From contig PLYG01000307.1 of the NCBI GenBank assembly GCA_003153335.1, forward strand, positions 3,512-20,235: a stretch of 16,724 bases of DNA, given 5' to 3'. This DNA is from Betaproteobacteria bacterium. Its GTDB lineage: Bacteria; Pseudomonadota; Gammaproteobacteria; Burkholderiales; Casimicrobiaceae. The notes below the pieces were generated by a model. The model was not told the DNA's origin. It did not search any database and worked only from the letters and a program-made list of their open reading frames with translations. Shown piece by piece: positions 1 to 8,800 of the stretch (positions are counted from its first letter, which is position 1; every line of letters starts with the position of its first letter). Position numbers and translations under genes: made by a program.

Positions 1-584
1 GCAAGAATGTGCAAGCCGTGATCGACGCGTTTCAAGACGCCTTTCCCGCCGCCGCGGACGGGGCCGGGCTGGTCGTCAAGACCGTCTACGGCGCGCGCCA
101 TCCGGAGGCGTTCGAGCGGCTACGGGAGATCGCCGCGCGCGACGGGCGCATCAGGATCATCGACCGCGTGCTGCCGCGCGACGCGATGTACGGCTTGCTC
201 GACGCCTGCGACTGCTACGCCAGCCTGCATCGTTCGGAAGGGTTCGGCCTCGGCCTGGCCGAAGCGATGCTGCTCGGCAAGCCGGTGATCGGAACGGGCT
301 ATTCCGGCAACATGGATTTCATGAATGCCGACAATAGCTGCCTGGTCGATTACAAGCTGGTGCCGGTGCCGCGCGATGCCTATCCGTTCTTCGACGGACA
401 GCAATGGGCCGAGCCCGACCGGGCGCAAGCGGCGCGCCACATGCGCAAGCTGTACCAACAACCGGAGTTCCGCCGCGCGCTGGCGGCGCGCGGCCAGGCC
501 CAGATCCGCAACGAGCATTCGTATGCGGCGGTCGGGCGTGCCATGGCCGAGCGGCTGGAGCTGATCCGCGGCCGCCATCGGTGA
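1..584 (+). CDS. Glycosyltransferase family 4, C-terminal part (5' end outside window)
   Basis: This is the C-terminal GT-B domain of a retaining glycosyltransferase that would move a sugar from a nucleotide-sugar donor to a growing glycan in the cytosol. The frame is open from base 3, so the gene starts before the window. The GTG at 9 is internal: the residues K-N-V-Q-A-V-I-D-A-F around it are the usual RKN..A...AF segment of these enzymes. The donor-binding E-x7-E motif lies in SEGFGLGLAE (both Glu about 77 and 85 codons after base 9), followed by GKPVIGTGYSGN. The same region closely resembles the GT4 domain of the 1585-residue protein at 5836-10593 (shared CDCY.SLHRSEGFGL), so the two are probably paralogous. 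The donor and acceptor cannot be told from this part. The family call is firm. Confidence 0.9.
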   Translation, partial: KNVQAVIDAFQDAFPAAADGAGLVVKTVYGARHPEAFERLREIAARDGRIRIIDRVLPRDAMYGLLDACDCYASLHRSEGFGLGLAEAMLLGKPVIGTGYSGNMDFMNADNSCLVDYKLVPVPRDAYPFFDGQQWAEPDRAQAARHMRKLYQQPEFRRALAARGQAQIRNEHSYAAVGRAMAERLELIRGRHR

Positions 585-606
585 AGGGCGCTGCGCATCG
601 AAAGGA

Positions 607-834
607 ATCATCATCGTCAAGTTCATCTGCATCCATCCGCGCTTTGCCGGACTGACCAGCCACCATTTCAGCGAATCCTACGGCTTGAAGCGGGAAGTCG
701 AGCGCTGCGGCAGGGAATTCCGGGGTCCACCGATCGAGTGCTGGCGGGCCGATCTACGTCATCGCCAAGAAACGTCTGAACGTCTTGGCATCGCCACAGC
801 TTTTAATGAATATTATCGAGGTCAACGTGTTTGA
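607..834 (+). pseudogene. Remnant of a glycosyltransferase N-terminus, no start codon
   Basis: Twenty-two bases after the preceding GT4 gene, an AAAGGA Shine-Dalgarno-like site (601-606) precedes a frame reading VKFICIHPRFAGLTSHHF and then SESYGLKREVERCGREF. This looks like the first beta-strand and helix of a GT-B glycosyltransferase. There is no ATG, GTG or TTG in frame between the previous stop and this segment; GTC stands at 616, where a GTG would fit. Plausible coding stops around 720 and the frame ends at 832. From about there the sequence turns AT-richer. I read it as the 5' stub of a gene cut off when the following gene block arrived. The fold assignment is by pattern only. Confidence 0.5.
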
Positions 835-874
835 GCCCCCCCGATCGATCAATTCGTCGCTGACACGATACTGA
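740..874 (+). other. Junction stretch, possible C-terminal gene remnant
   Basis: One base out of phase with the preceding stub, a second open stretch reads AGGPIYVIAKKRLNVLASPQ and runs on to a stop at 872-874. The IYVIAKK part resembles the last beta-strand of many SAM methyltransferases, so this may be the tail of a lost gene. It could also be chance. A run of seven C lies at 836-842. Nothing else is recognisable before the promoter-like site at 893. Confidence 0.2.
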
Positions 875-892
875 ATTTCGCCGGCCACTCCC

Positions 893-919
893 TTGATAAC
901 CAGATTTTTGTTCTAAAAT
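893..919 (+). promoter_or_regulatory. Sigma70-like promoter ahead of the GT2 gene
   Basis: TTGATA (893-898) matches the -35 consensus at five of six bases and TAAAAT (914-919) matches the -10 at five of six. The spacer is 15 bases, shorter than ideal. The stretch is locally AT-rich. Transcription would begin near 926 and give a leader of about 20 bases before the ATG at 945, which has no clear Shine-Dalgarno site. It would drive the 945-4060 block. Confidence 0.4.
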
Positions 920-944
920 CTACCCAACAGACGTACTAACTTCC

Positions 945-1940
945 ATGAATGCTCACCAAGCCCCGTACCGAATCTCACTGGTGATCCCGGTGTACCGCGG
1001 AGAGAAAACGCTCCCGATGCTGATTCAGGAGCTTACGCCATTGACGAGCGTGGGTACGACGCCTGCCGGTAATCGCTTCGTAATTTCCGAAGTCTTGCTC
1101 GTTCATGACGGGGGCCCCGACCGCTCCGACCTGGTCATCGAATCTCTTAGTGTCGAGCATTCGTTCGTGCGTCCCGTGTGGTTGTCCCGGAATTATGGGC
1201 AGCACCCCGCAACTCTGGCCGGCATGGCAAGCGCAACTGGCGATTGGGTCGCAACCATAGATGAAGATAGTCAGCAAGATCCGGTGGACATCGGACGCCT
1301 TTTAGACAGTGCCTTGGACGCGTCGCTCCAACTGGTGTATGCTCGGTCGACCAATCCGCCGCCTCACGGTTGGCTTCGAAATTTTCTGAGTCGAACCGCA
1401 AAATTTGTCGCCTCCAAACTACTTGGCGATGGCGAGTTTGGTTACGTCAATAGCTTCCGGCTGGTCGATGGTGAAATTGCGCGGACTCTGGCGGCTTATT
1501 GTGGAAATGGTGTCTATCTCGACGTAGCGTTATTCTGGATCGCAGGACGCGTGGGTCACTGTTCGGTACGGCTAAGAAACGAGTTGAATCGCGGAACGGA
1601 TCATTTATCTGGATACTCGTACATCAAGTTGTTGTCGCATTTCTGGCACCTGCTCCTGACGACTGGTACAGGCCCGCTGCGGTTAATTACGCTGGCAGGT
1701 TTGGGCTCAATGGTACTCGCTATCGCCATTGCCACCTATGCGCTGTATTCCAAATTCTCCAATCAAGTGCCCATCCAAGGCTGGACGTCACTCATAGTCG
1801 TTATTGCCTTCTTTGGCGGAGGCATTCTGACCGCGCTTGGTGTGATGGCCGAGTACCTTGCAGTAACTATGGGCATTGCCATGGGCAAACCATTGTACGT
1901 TATCGGCACCAAACCCACGCGGCCGGCAGTGCGCCGATGA
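945..1940 (+). CDS. GT2 family glycosyltransferase, DPM1/ArnC/GtrB-like, membrane anchored
   Basis: A 331-residue GT-A enzyme that probably transfers a sugar from a nucleotide donor to polyprenyl phosphate at the inner face of the membrane. The N-terminus RISLVIPVYRGEKTL is the first strand of the GT2 fold; HDGGPD (54-59) stands where VNDGS normally sits, and TIDEDSQQDP (104-113) is the metal-binding DxD region with D106 and D108. Two C-terminal hydrophobic helices (about 245-267 and 282-305) are typical of the polyprenyl-phosphate branch of the family, such as ArnC and GtrB. The stop overlaps the start of the SDR gene (ATGA at 1937-1940), so the two are translationally coupled. A gtrA-like pseudogene downstream fits the GtrA/GtrB pairing. 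The gene is noticeably AT-richer than the preceding GT4 gene, suggesting transfer. The exact sugar is unknown. Confidence 0.88.
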   Translation: MNAHQAPYRISLVIPVYRGEKTLPMLIQELTPLTSVGTTPAGNRFVISEVLLVHDGGPDRSDLVIESLSVEHSFVRPVWLSRNYGQHPATLAGMASATGDWVATIDEDSQQDPVDIGRLLDSALDASLQLVYARSTNPPPHGWLRNFLSRTAKFVASKLLGDGEFGYVNSFRLVDGEIARTLAAYCGNGVYLDVALFWIAGRVGHCSVRLRNELNRGTDHLSGYSYIKLLSHFWHLLLTTGTGPLRLITLAGLGSMVLAIAIATYALYSKFSNQVPIQGWTSLIVVIAFFGGGILTALGVMAEYLAVTMGIAMGKPLYVIGTKPTRPAVRR

Positions 1941-2896
1941 CAGTCGCTTGGGTGGTGGGAAGTGGCGGCCTGTTAGGTTCAGCGTTATGTCGCGCGCTAC
2001 GCCGCGGCGAGACCGCGTTGTTCTCGCCTGCCGGGTATTTCAGCTGGACTAGCGAAATCGAACTCGTGCCCCAAGTTGCAAAAGCTGTTCAGGATTTCGC
2101 CGCTCGCGTCGTCGGCGCCAATCGTTGGGAAATATACTGGGCTGCGGGTGTGGGCGCCATGAGCAGCGCAGAAACCGCGCTTGCGGCAGAAACGCGAATC
2201 CTGTCTGCGTTGCTGCGCCTGATCGAGTCGACTCCGCTCTTGATGGCTATGCCTGGCGCTTTGTCTTTTGCTAGTTCTGCTGGCGCGATCTACGCGGGAT
2301 CATCTGATTACATTGTCACGGAGAATACGGTCCCCGTTCCGACAACTGCGTATGCCCGGGAAAAACTTGTACAGGAAGAAATAGTGCGCTCATTTGTGCG
2401 TGCCAACGGCCGCGTATCCGCGCTGATTGCCCGTTTTTCCACTCTGTATGGTCCGGGGCAGTCACTCGAAAAGCAGCAGGGGCTTCTCACGCATATTGCG
2501 CGCTGCACTCTTAAAAACATACCTGTGCGAATTTATGTGCCCTTCGACTCAATTCGCGATTACATCACCTCCGACGACGCAGCAGCCAGGATGATCTCCG
2601 CATTGCGCGCGACCATCGGGATCCAGCGACTTCAAGTAAAGATAATCGCCTCCGAGCAGCCCGTTACGATCGCCAAAATTATTGCAACGTTCGGAAGTGT
2701 TGCGCGACGCCATGTACGCGTGATCACGAGCGCAAGCAAACTGAGCGACATCTATCCCCGCCGGGTTTGTTTTCAATCTACGTCGGTTCCAGTCGATAGA
2801 TCGTCGCCAAGAACGAGTCTTCTCATCGGCATTGCCCAGGTCATGGCCTCAGAACGCGTTACCCTCATGCGTAGCTGGCACACATCAGCCAAATGA
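1937..2896 (+). CDS. NAD(P)-dependent epimerase/dehydratase (extended SDR)
   Basis: A 319-residue short-chain dehydrogenase/reductase of the extended type, which usually epimerises, dehydrates or reduces nucleotide sugars in the cytosol. The N-terminus VAWVVGSGGLLGSAL carries the GxxGxxG cofactor loop (G8, G11, G14). The catalytic triad is visible: S113/S114 in FASSAGAIYAG, Y139 and K143 in TAYAREK. RFSTLYGPGQS (166-176) is the conserved stretch after the active site, and DSIRDYITSDDAA (204-216) is the usual substrate-side segment. The open frame extends upstream to 1499, but that part lies inside the GT2 gene in another frame; the ATG at 1937, directly before the Rossmann strand and overlapping the GT2 stop, is the natural start. 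It probably makes the sugar that the upstream GT2 uses. The substrate cannot be named. Confidence 0.85.
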   Translation: MTVAWVVGSGGLLGSALCRALRRGETALFSPAGYFSWTSEIELVPQVAKAVQDFAARVVGANRWEIYWAAGVGAMSSAETALAAETRILSALLRLIESTPLLMAMPGALSFASSAGAIYAGSSDYIVTENTVPVPTTAYAREKLVQEEIVRSFVRANGRVSALIARFSTLYGPGQSLEKQQGLLTHIARCTLKNIPVRIYVPFDSIRDYITSDDAAARMISALRATIGIQRLQVKIIASEQPVTIAKIIATFGSVARRHVRVITSASKLSDIYPRRVCFQSTSVPVDRSSPRTSLLIGIAQVMASERVTLMRSWHTSAK

Positions 2897-2897
2897 A

Positions 2898-3010
2898 CTT
2901 TCGTAGCCGCCATGGCATGACCACGCTTCCGGAGCAATGCCGCAGCTTGCACGCGTCAGGTGAGTTTCGATGCCGCGGCCCAGGCCTGCGTGCCGGTAGG
3001 CAAGGACCAT
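2898..3010 (-). pseudogene. Antisense remnant of a GT4 glycosyltransferase N-terminus
   Basis: Read on the minus strand from an ATG at 3010, the sequence gives MVLAYRHAGLGRGIETHL, and after a one-base shift near 2956 it continues RVQAAALLRKRGHAMA. Together these match the common start of GT4 enzymes, a first strand followed by GGIETHL, a helix and RGHEV, with the right spacing. Nothing further of the gene remains, and the fragment abuts the 3' end of the SDR gene. It therefore looks like a frameshifted stub left by recombination. It also explains the 153-base gap before the methyltransferase and argues against extending that gene upstream. The match rests on a short pattern and could be partly chance. 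Confidence 0.45.
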
Positions 3011-3049
3011 CCGCGTGCCCGAGTAAGCCAGCGTGGCTGCGGCAGACGC

Positions 3050-3751
3050 ATGGATGAAACGGAATTCGACGGATTTGCCGATGAATACGAGGCCATGCAC
3101 AAGGCCAGCCTCGCGATGTCCGGCGAAGACGCCGGCTTTTTTGCTGAATACAAGATTCGGGACATCGCTCAAGAATATAGCCGGTATCCCAGGTCGGAAA
3201 GTATCTCGGCGAAGGTGCTCGATTTCGGATCGGGCAATGGCGGCACGGTGCCGTATGTGCATCAGTATCTTCCCGGCGCGCACTTGACCTGCGTGGATGT
3301 CTCCCGGCGCAGTCTGACGCTGGCCGAGAAACGGTTTCCGGCGTTGGCGCAGTACATCCATTTCGATGGAATGCACCTACCGTTTCCCGCAGAGCATTTC
3401 GACATCGCCTACGCGGCTTGCGTGTTTCATCATATCGACCACGCTGAGCACGTTTCACTCTTAAAGGAACTACGCAGGATTCTCCAGCCAGGCGGCTGTT
3501 TGTTCGTGTTTGAGCACAATCCATACAATCCATTGACCATGCACGTCGTCAACCGGTGCGCGTTCGATAAGAATGCTCGATTGATTCGAGGCGCCGCCAT
3601 GAAAAAGCGTTTGGTGGCTGCTGGGTTTAACAGCACCAGGATTCGTTATCGGATTTTCTTTCCTCACGTGCTGCGGGCAATGCGACCATTGGAAGCGGCT
3701 CTCACGTGGTTGCCGTTGGGTGCTCAGTATTGTGCGCTGGCGCGCAAATGA
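3050..3751 (+). CDS. Class I SAM-dependent methyltransferase
   Basis: A 233-residue methyltransferase of the Methyltransf_11/25 type. Motif I is KVLDFGSGNGGTV (55-67), the acidic end of strand 2 is CVDVS (D83), and FDGMHLPFPAEHFDIAYAACVFHHI (105-129, motifs II-III) and RRILQPGGCLFVFEHNP (142-158) follow in the normal order. The start MDETEFDGFADEYEAMH is the usual start of this subfamily, so I chose the ATG at 3050 rather than the GTG at 2960; the 30 extra codons lie on the antisense GT4 remnant. The Shine-Dalgarno site is weak. The stop overlaps the gtrA-like start (ATGA, 3748-3751). It probably methylates a sugar or nucleotide sugar of this locus; a lipid-carrier or small-molecule substrate is not excluded. 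Confidence 0.87.
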   Translation: MDETEFDGFADEYEAMHKASLAMSGEDAGFFAEYKIRDIAQEYSRYPRSESISAKVLDFGSGNGGTVPYVHQYLPGAHLTCVDVSRRSLTLAEKRFPALAQYIHFDGMHLPFPAEHFDIAYAACVFHHIDHAEHVSLLKELRRILQPGGCLFVFEHNPYNPLTMHVVNRCAFDKNARLIRGAAMKKRLVAAGFNSTRIRYRIFFPHVLRAMRPLEAALTWLPLGAQYCALARK

Positions 3752-4060
3752 CATTCGATCGTGTCCACGAAGCGGGGAGATTCCTTACGGTCGGCATCGC
3801 AAGCGCCGCGGTAGGCTTGTTCGCAATTTACGCGGTAAAACGGTTCTTGCATCTGGGCGACCCCACCGCGAATGCGTTTAGCCGACGCTGCCGGCTTGTT
3901 GCTGAGTCTTGCACTGAATAGTCGCTGGACATTACCTGCCGTGGTTGGTAACCATGGTGGCCTGCGCAATGAATCTGGCGACGATTGTGCGCTCGATCTT
4001 GTATCTCGGTCTGAAGGGCTATGTCGTGTATAGGAAATTCGCCCCCCTTTCTTTCACCAA
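3748..4060 (+). pseudogene. GtrA-like membrane flippase gene, frameshifted
   Basis: The ATG at 3748 overlaps the methyltransferase stop and begins a frame reading GRFLTVGIASAAVGLFAIYA and then DPTANAF, which fits the first two helices of GtrA-family proteins. These small four-helix proteins help move polyprenyl-linked sugars across the inner membrane. That frame stops at 3921. The expected next part, AAGLLLSLALNSRWTL, is one frame over from 3881, and a third frame from about 3939 gives MVACAMNLATIVRSILYLGL, which resembles helix 3 of the family. So at least two frameshifts break the gene, and the last helix is not recognisable. The bases from about 4060 to 4147 hold nothing I can name. Sequencing indels are an alternative explanation. 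Confidence 0.6.
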
Positions 4061-4147
4061 CCGCTGCTCTATGCCAAATCTTTCGCGACGCATGGCCCGA
4101 AGCACTGAGTTCCTGGTTGGCACACATCGCGGGTTCGGCGCGACGGC

Positions 4148-5839
4148 TCATTGCTGCAGCAGCAGGGCTCGCTGTCGGGGAGTCAAATGACGTTTCAGTA
4201 TCCGTTGCTCGGGCCGGTAGGAGGGCGCGCCCATGCCAGCGAACAGCGGGTCACCGTACGGATCGGCCAGCAAACGGTATGTTCCTTGACGGGCATCGAA
4301 GTCCATGACGACTAGGCTATCGTAGGGGAACCGGTCGGCCGGGCAGGTCCCGGCCGCGAAGCAGTCCGCCTGATTTTCGTGCCAGCACTCGAGGGCGTCC
4401 GCCGCGGCCCGGCAGCCGGTGCCACGATCCGGGGCCAGGCGCAGGCCATGGATAGCCGGATCGTCGTAGAGCAGAATCAGCCAGCTCTGCGTGAGATAGT
4501 CGGCCGCAGTCGCCAGGTACCGCTCCATCGGCGCTGCGCTGCGCAGGATGATCCCGGTGCCCGGCGTCACGGCGGGTGCGTTTGTGACGATCGACATTAG
4601 TTCCTTCTGGTGCAACCGCCAGGTCGAAATCAGGAGGTCCTGGCGCTCCATGCCGCCCCAGACGCCGAAGCCAACGAACAGCGTCGGCACGAGCAGGAAT
4701 CCGGCGGCGCCACGAGGCCAGCGCCGCGCTGCCGCGCCGACGAGAATCGCCACGGCAAGGGACGCCCAGATGCGCGAGAGGATGTGAGTTCGATAGTGAA
4801 CCTCCGCCATCTGAACGTTGGCGTACGCAGCGTTCGCCGCCAGCGCCATGATCGCGAGCCCGCCGATCAGGAGGCCGGTGCGGGCGAAGCCGGGCGCCGG
4901 ATCTTCCGGGTCTGTCCTCTTCAGTCGCAGGGCGAACCAGGCCGCCCCGAGCGCCGCGGCGACCCCGCTGACCCAGATTGGAATCACCGCTGGCGGCAGC
5001 GAATACCAGACGGGCCGGGCGAAGGCCCAGCGCCAGGGAGCGAAGTTCTCGCCCCAGAGGCTGGCGGTGCGCAAGACCCGCTCTGCCACCGGCATCGAAT
5101 GCACGGCCACGGAGGCATAACCGGAGGGGTCGTGCAGGAACAGCCACTCCAACCGGGCGGCTGGAGCGAGAGAGAGGCCCCAAGCCAACAGCACGAGCAG
5201 CAGCCTGCGCCAGGAGCGCAGGCCGCCTCGCCAGAGCAGGACCAACGGTACGAAGGGCAAGGCCGGGATCGCGACGTCGAGGGTCCAGATGCTGATCGTC
5301 AGGGCGGCGCAAGACAGCCCGAGCCAGCGCAGCCGGAGGCGCTCTTGGTAGCACAGGGCGCAGCCGACGGCGAGGAGGAAGGCGAGCGCGGCGATGTTGT
5401 AGCCGAGCGCCGTGAGATTGTCGGTCAGGTAGTCGCTGGTCGCGGTGAGCGTCAGGCAAATGGCCAGGAAACGTGTCCGCCGCTGCGCGGGGAGCAGCAA
5501 GCGGGTGATCCAACCCGCGGCAAGGGCTTGGCCGAACCAGACCAAGCCGAACATCAGGTGCAAGGTAAGCACCGGACTCGCGGTGGCCAGCGCGAAGCTG
5601 AAGGGCAGGGAGTAGAGGCGCCGCACCGGAGAAACAACCGGTGTAAACAGGGCAGCAAGACCCTGATCCTGAAACCCGCGCGCCAAGCGCAACAGCAGCG
5701 TGTCGTCCTGGAACAGGCCCCGCGCCGGAACCGTCAGCCCCCACACCAACACGAGCAGGACGAGGTAGAGCGCGCCGTCGCCGGCGCGGTTTGACGTTCG
5801 CGGGTTTGCGGATTCATATGGAATGACGTTGACGTTCAT
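4148..5839 (-). CDS. Polytopic membrane protein, GT-C-like, with extracytoplasmic C-terminal domain
   Basis: A 563-residue protein with about ten hydrophobic segments between residues 22 and 395 and a soluble domain from about 400 to the end. After the first helix comes RGLFQDDTLLL, with the acidic pair D45-D46 in the first loop. This is the place where GT-C glycosyltransferases, which use polyprenyl-phosphate sugars outside the cytosol, carry their catalytic acidic residue. The soluble tail has four cysteines (about 476, 485, 493, 499), consistent with disulfides outside the cytosol. The start overlaps the stop of the 1585-residue gene by four bases (5836-5839), so the two are coupled. No close family is recognised. 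A polymerase or other glycan membrane protein is the main alternative. Confidence 0.7.
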   Translation of the reverse strand: MNVNVIPYESANPRTSNRAGDGALYLVLLVLVWGLTVPARGLFQDDTLLLRLARGFQDQGLAALFTPVVSPVRRLYSLPFSFALATASPVLTLHLMFGLVWFGQALAAGWITRLLLPAQRRTRFLAICLTLTATSDYLTDNLTALGYNIAALAFLLAVGCALCYQERLRLRWLGLSCAALTISIWTLDVAIPALPFVPLVLLWRGGLRSWRRLLLVLLAWGLSLAPAARLEWLFLHDPSGYASVAVHSMPVAERVLRTASLWGENFAPWRWAFARPVWYSLPPAVIPIWVSGVAAALGAAWFALRLKRTDPEDPAPGFARTGLLIGGLAIMALAANAAYANVQMAEVHYRTHILSRIWASLAVAILVGAAARRWPRGAAGFLLVPTLFVGFGVWGGMERQDLLISTWRLHQKELMSIVTNAPAVTPGTGIILRSAAPMERYLATAADYLTQSWLILLYDDPAIHGLRLAPDRGTGCRAAADALECWHENQADCFAAGTCPADRFPYDSLVVMDFDARQGTYRLLADPYGDPLFAGMGAPSYRPEQRILKRHLTPRQRALLLQQ

Positions 5840-8800
5840 CTCGACTTCGATCCACCCGTCCGGTCAGGTTCCGGCCGTTCGACTGTTGCCCGTTGTGGAT
5901 CCGGATCGCCATCGGGACGAGCTTTCGGCGGCACCTGCGGCGGAGTGACAGATGCGCTCGCGCCGATGCGTTTCTGCAGAGCACGCAGGTCGGCGGCGAG
6001 CTCTCTCAGTTTTTCGCGCATGCAGGACGTTTCGGCGCCGATCTGCTCCTGCGCGGAACTCTGCTGGTGGAGTATCGCCGCGTGCGAGGCCCGCTCGCTG
6101 CGCGATTCGCGGCACAGCGAGCGCAAGGCGGCGAGAAAGGCGCGGTCGATTGCGCGCTGCTGCACCCAATAGACGCGGATGCAACGGAGCACCAGGCGGC
6201 GCAACGGGGTCGTGAGGCGCGGCATCGGCGAGGGAAGGTCCGCCCGTGGCGCTCCGAGGAGCGACTCTGCGGCATTTGCTTCCGCTTCGAAGTGAGCGAA
6301 CTGCTCCCCCGATGACGGTTGAATCGGTTCCATCTTCACCTCTCCTGGTCGAATGCGACGGCTCTGGTCCAGCAGGCGGCGCAGCAGCGGCCCTCGTGCG
6401 GACGGTCCGTGCAGCGCCGCGATGTCGGCGCGCGCGCGCGCGCCCACGGCTGCCGCGCCGTTGCGGTCGGTGTAGACGCGCGCCATCTGCTCCGCGGCGG
6501 CCGGGATGTCAGGGTCGGCCCAGCGCGAGTCGGATGGATACGGCGGTGCATCGTCGCCGATCTCGACGATCCGCCCGGGCACTGGAAAGCTGTTCGACTC
6601 GTTCGCAAACTCGAGCGTCGATGAATACGCCGTGCTGATGACGGGCTTGCCGAGGGCCATCGCCTCCGCGACCGTCAACCCGAAACCCTCCGAACGATGA
6701 AGGGAAACGTAGCAGTCGCAGGAAGCGAGCATCGAAAAGTAGTCGTCGCTCGTGAGGTACGCATCGCGAATGACGATGTTCGCGCAGCCTCCAACGGTGG
6801 CACGCAGCGCTTCGTTTTCCGCCGCGTACCGTTCGGCATTGGTGGTCTTGATGTAGAGCACGGCGTCGGCGCGATCGGGGAAGGCCTGGCGAAACGCGGC
6901 CACGGCCGCGAGCGGGTTTTTCCGGCGGAACACGCTGTCGTAATCGAAGCAGAAGAGAAACAGGAAGCCCTCCGGCATCCCGAGCTCGCCGCGCGTGCGC
7001 CTTCGTACCTCTGGTACCACGACGGGCAGCGGGAACGCGTGGACCGGTTTCATGAGGGTGCGAGCCAGTGCCGCGGCCGTGAAGCTGCTGATGCCCCAGA
7101 CCTCGTCGAAATGGCACTCGCTCCCGGCCATCGCGAAGGGAAGATCCTCGACTTCCCATGCCCATAGACCGATGTTGCGCGCGGCCGGCAGTAGTTGTCC
7201 TCGCATGCTCTCGAAGAACAGCCGCACCTGGTCGGCGTTGACGCAGATCAGGTTCGTGTCGAACGAGGGAGCAGCGGTGCCGAGGTCCCGGAACACGTGT
7301 TGCTGCCGGCTGGCTGTGTGCTTGAACGGCACGACCGCGTAAGGAATCCTTTCCGCAGCCAGCGCGGCCACCACTGAGCGGACGATCTGTCCGGTACCGC
7401 TCTCGGCGAAGACATAGCCGTAGACGTTGACGCCCGGGGTCAGATCCTTGTCGGGCGCGGCACGCGTTCGGACCTCGGGAGGGGCGGGAGGAATGAGTTG
7501 CGGAGGAATGTCGTGCTCGAGAATGCCTGTTGTCCGCACCCAGTGTAGGAATCGCTCCGCGTCGACGGAATCGATACGCGGAAAGGCGATGCGCAGGTCC
7601 GCCCGGTCGCTCCAGATCTCACCGAGATAGGCGGGGACGCCGGGCGCGTGCGGTGAAGGCCGCAGCAGGCGCTGGACGACGTCGTCGGCTCCGGCGAGTG
7701 AGAACGGATTCGGAAACGACGGTGCGCACCCTTTCGCTTCGTCTTCGAGATACACTTGGCGGAGCACCTTGCGCACCCGCGCGTCCAGAGGCAGTCCGCC
7801 GGCGGTCACTGCGAAGCCGTACGGAGACGCGCAGCAGTCGGCGAAGCCGGCCTCCTCCAGCGCGGCGGCGTAGCGCTCGCAGAGCTCGGCGAGGAGCGGC
7901 CTCTCGCTCAGGTGGATGCGGAGCATTGCATGCTGATGCTTCGAGAGAAGGTGCGGCGCGCGGGGAGAAAAGCCGCTGTAGTGGAAGAAGCGCAGCGGTT
8001 GGCCGTTGACCAGGATGCGGTCGCCGCCGCGCGTCAGAACGCGATGTGGCAGATTCCAGTAGGCGACGTTGTATCCGGGATCCTTGAGAATCCCGGGTGC
8101 GAAGAGCGCAGGCACGAAATCGATCCAGCGCTGGTCGACGAACAGTCCCCGGGCCGTATCGTTGAGGCAATCGCGCCGCAGGCGCTTGCGCCACCACGGA
8201 AGAAACATCTTCGCCGCCTCGGCGGAGAGCGCGAGAAAGCCGAGGTTGTAGATGCCCGCGAGCAGAAGGTCACGTTCGTCCGGACGCTTGCCATCCTGCG
8301 GCAGCGGCTCGGTGACGTGAGGCGTGAGGAGCATCCCGTGCTCACGCGTGAGCGGCTCAAGAGATCCGAGAGAGTCAAATACCTCGATATCGGGATCGAG
8401 ATAGATCGCCACCGACGCGCCGCGGTCGAAGAGATACTCGAACACCCACGGCTTCACCGCCGTGGACAGTTCGGTGACATCGTAGATCGCGGCCATCGTG
8501 TAGAGATCCGACAGCGGATCGAATGGAAGCTCGTCCGCTCGAATGATCTCGAACGACGGCTCCGGTGGGATGCTGCGGTTCGGATCATCGAGAATGAGCA
8601 CCTGCAGCCGAGTACCGGGATTGTGACGTGCGAGACTGGCCGCAAGCACGCGTGCGTAGGCGAGATAGTTGCGAGCGATGATCGTGAAGACCCGCGTCGC
8701 TTCCGTCAGCGAGGCCTCTGGCGACGCGACGGACACGGCAGGTGTGTTGGTGAGTGGCAGGTTTCGTCGTCCGGCCAGCTCTTCTTCGCGAGCCTGCAGT

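Noticed and set aside
1499..1936. Upstream extension of the SDR frame
   Set aside because: It overlaps the GT2 gene in another frame. The Rossmann strand begins right after the ATG at 1937, which overlaps the GT2 stop.
2960..3049. GTG start giving a 263-residue methyltransferase
   Set aside because: The additional 30 residues are unlike the family start and fall on the antisense GT4 remnant; the ATG at 3050 fits family length.
4317..5744. A 475-codon minus-strand frame and a 394-codon plus-strand frame within the membrane protein gene
   Set aside because: Both are out-of-phase shadows of the 563-residue membrane protein, rich in Arg, Gly and Ala, with no membrane helices or recognisable domains.
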